From the NCBI GenBank assembly GCA_965363675.1, contig CBDTTW010000176.1, forward strand, positions 1 to 6,516: DNA of 6,516 nt, in the 5' to 3' direction. The notes under the pieces were generated by a model. That model was not told where the DNA came from. It worked only from the letters and a program-made list of their open reading frames with translations, and searched no databases. The translations under genes and the position numbers were made by a program. The DNA comes from CBDTTW01 sp965363675 (GTDB taxonomy: Bacteria; Bacteroidota; Rhodothermia; Rhodothermales; DASSAV01). Positions 5,639 to 6,516 of the stretch are shown piece after piece. Positions within the stretch are counted from its first letter, which is position 1, and each line of letters begins with the position of its first letter.

Positions 5639-6516
5639 GGCTCGACGGTCCAGGTTTCGCCGGCGTGCAGCAGGGCCGCCAGGTCGCCGGGGCCCCGCCG
5701 CGCCGTGATCTCCTCGATCTGGCGGTGCAGCAACGCGTCGTAGGTGGGGCGGTCTTCCTGGTAGAGCACTCCGAACGGGCGCGGGAGGCCCGGCTGCCAG
5801 AACAGCCGTCCGAGCACGGCGGCCAGCTCGCGGTTGGTCTCGTCGTGCACGAGGCAGTCGGCGACGGACCACGGGCCGGCGGTCAGGTCCAGGGTTTCGA
5901 GCGTGAAGCCGCTCAGGCGGATGCCGGCGCGGCCGCCGTTGAAGACGAGCGGCTTGCCGTGCTCCAGGAACAGGGCGTTGGCGGGCTTGGAGTCCTTCTC
6001 GGTGAAGTCGAAGAACGCGCCGTCGTTGAAGATGACGCAGTTCTGGTAGATCTCCAGGAAGGCCGCGCCCTTATGGTCGTGCGCGCGCCGGAGCATGGCC
6101 TGCATGTGCTTCGGGTCGCGGTCCATGGTGCGCGCCACGAACGTTGCGTCGGCGCCGAGGGCCAGGCTGACCGGGTTGAACGGGTGGTCGATGGAGCCGT
6201 AGGGGGTGCTTTTGGTGACTTTGCCGATCTCGGAGGTCGGGCTGTACTGCCCTTTGGTGAGGCCGTAGATCTGGTTGTTGAAGAGCAGCAGTTGCACGTC
6301 CAGGTTGCGGCGCAGCAGGTGGATCAGGTGGTTGCCGCCGATGCTGAGCGCATCGCCGTCGCCGGTGACGATCCACACGTCGAGTTCGGGGCGGGAGGCC
6401 TTGAGGCCGCTGGCGATGGCCGGGGCGCGCCCGTGGATGGAGTGCATGCCGTAGGTGTTCATGTAGTACGGAAAGCGGCTGGAGCAGCCGATGCCGCTGA
6501 TGAACACGACGTTCTC
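5635..6516 (-). CDS. korB: 2-oxoglutarate:ferredoxin oxidoreductase beta subunit, N-terminus cut by right window edge
   Basis: 293 residues are visible in an open frame running to the right edge; family members are about 340 residues, so roughly 50 N-terminal residues are missing. The GTG at 6507 lies inside the conserved VVFISGIGCSSR block and is not the true start. The beta subunit binds thiamine diphosphate and a 4Fe-4S cluster. With KorA it oxidatively decarboxylates 2-oxoglutarate to succinyl-CoA using ferredoxin, or runs in reverse. Counting from the edge, the visible parts are Cys11 in GIGCSSR, HSIHGRAPAIASG (25-37), the ThDP/Mg motif GDGDALSIGGN (52-62) closing at NNQIYGLTKGQYSPTS (80-95), and Cys160 in EIYQNCVIFNDGAF, the likely fourth cluster ligand. 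The expected N-terminal CxxC lies outside the window. The EIYQNC-x-IFNDG and LVHDETN segments favour KorB over pyruvate or 2-ketoisovalerate enzymes. korA is expected just beyond the right edge, because the gene order is usually korA-korB. The stop overlaps that of ald. Confidence 0.93.
   Translation of the reverse strand, partial: ENVVFISGIGCSSRFPYYMNTYGMHSIHGRAPAIASGLKASRPELDVWIVTGDGDALSIGGNHLIHLLRRNLDVQLLLFNNQIYGLTKGQYSPTSEIGKVTKSTPYGSIDHPFNPVSLALGADATFVARTMDRDPKHMQAMLRRAHDHKGAAFLEIYQNCVIFNDGAFFDFTEKDSKPANALFLEHGKPLVFNGGRAGIRLSGFTLETLDLTAGPWSVADCLVHDETNRELAAVLGRLFWQPGLPRPFGVLYQEDRPTYDALLHRQIEEITARRGPGDLAALLHAGETWTVEP

Noticed and set aside
3353..5872. The minus-strand reading frame of gdhA stays open for about 2.5 kb upstream, opposite the methyltransferase, ald and korB, suggesting a giant fusion protein.
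   Set aside because: The upstream part is Arg/Gly/His/Ala-rich with no recognisable domain, and it lies opposite two well-supported plus-strand genes and within korB in another frame. Long spurious frames are expected at this GC content. The real GDH begins at 3352.

Overview
The window is very GC-rich throughout (about 70% by eye). It holds six protein genes packed almost end to end: two on the plus strand, and four on the minus strand, of which two are cut by the window edges. I see no RNA gene, insertion sequence, CRISPR array or phage gene. The best guess for the host is a high-GC relative of Bacteroidota, namely Rhodothermota (the Rhodothermales/Salinibacter/Rubricoccus group). This rests on four things: an Ig-like (SbsA/Big_5 type) cell-surface lipoprotein, an alanine dehydrogenase with the N-terminal extension I associate with Bacteroidota, a KorB-type 2-oxoacid:ferredoxin oxidoreductase subunit, and start codons that mostly lack a Shine-Dalgarno sequence. 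The lineage is an inference from family resemblance, not a database result.

Layout from left to right. Positions 1-3352 are a minus-strand operon that reads leftwards: glutamate dehydrogenase (gdhA, 3352-2042), then an uncharacterised secreted protein with a C-terminal membrane segment (2049-1456), then an Ig-like-domain lipoprotein (1472 to beyond the left edge). Neighbouring genes overlap by 8 and 17 bases, so translational coupling is likely. A 144-base divergent intergenic region (3353-3496) holds a 22-bp perfect palindrome and a small hairpin followed by six T. A TrmH/SpoU-family RNA 2'-O-methyltransferase (3497-4315) follows on the plus strand. After a 99-base gap comes alanine dehydrogenase (ald, 4415-5638). 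The right end holds the minus-strand beta subunit of 2-oxoglutarate:ferredoxin oxidoreductase (korB, 5635 to beyond the right edge), which meets ald tail to tail on a shared CTAG. There is no gene-free stretch longer than 144 bases.

Three of the six genes work at the junction of carbon and nitrogen metabolism. GdhA interconverts glutamate with 2-oxoglutarate plus ammonium, Ald interconverts alanine with pyruvate plus ammonium, and KorB takes part in oxidative decarboxylation of 2-oxoglutarate (or the reverse carboxylation) with ferredoxin. The methyltransferase is unrelated housekeeping. The two envelope genes behind gdhA have no obvious metabolic link and are the least understood part of the window. 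I found no convincing evidence for a dramatic new system. The most interesting leftovers are the envelope pair and the gdhA leader palindrome.
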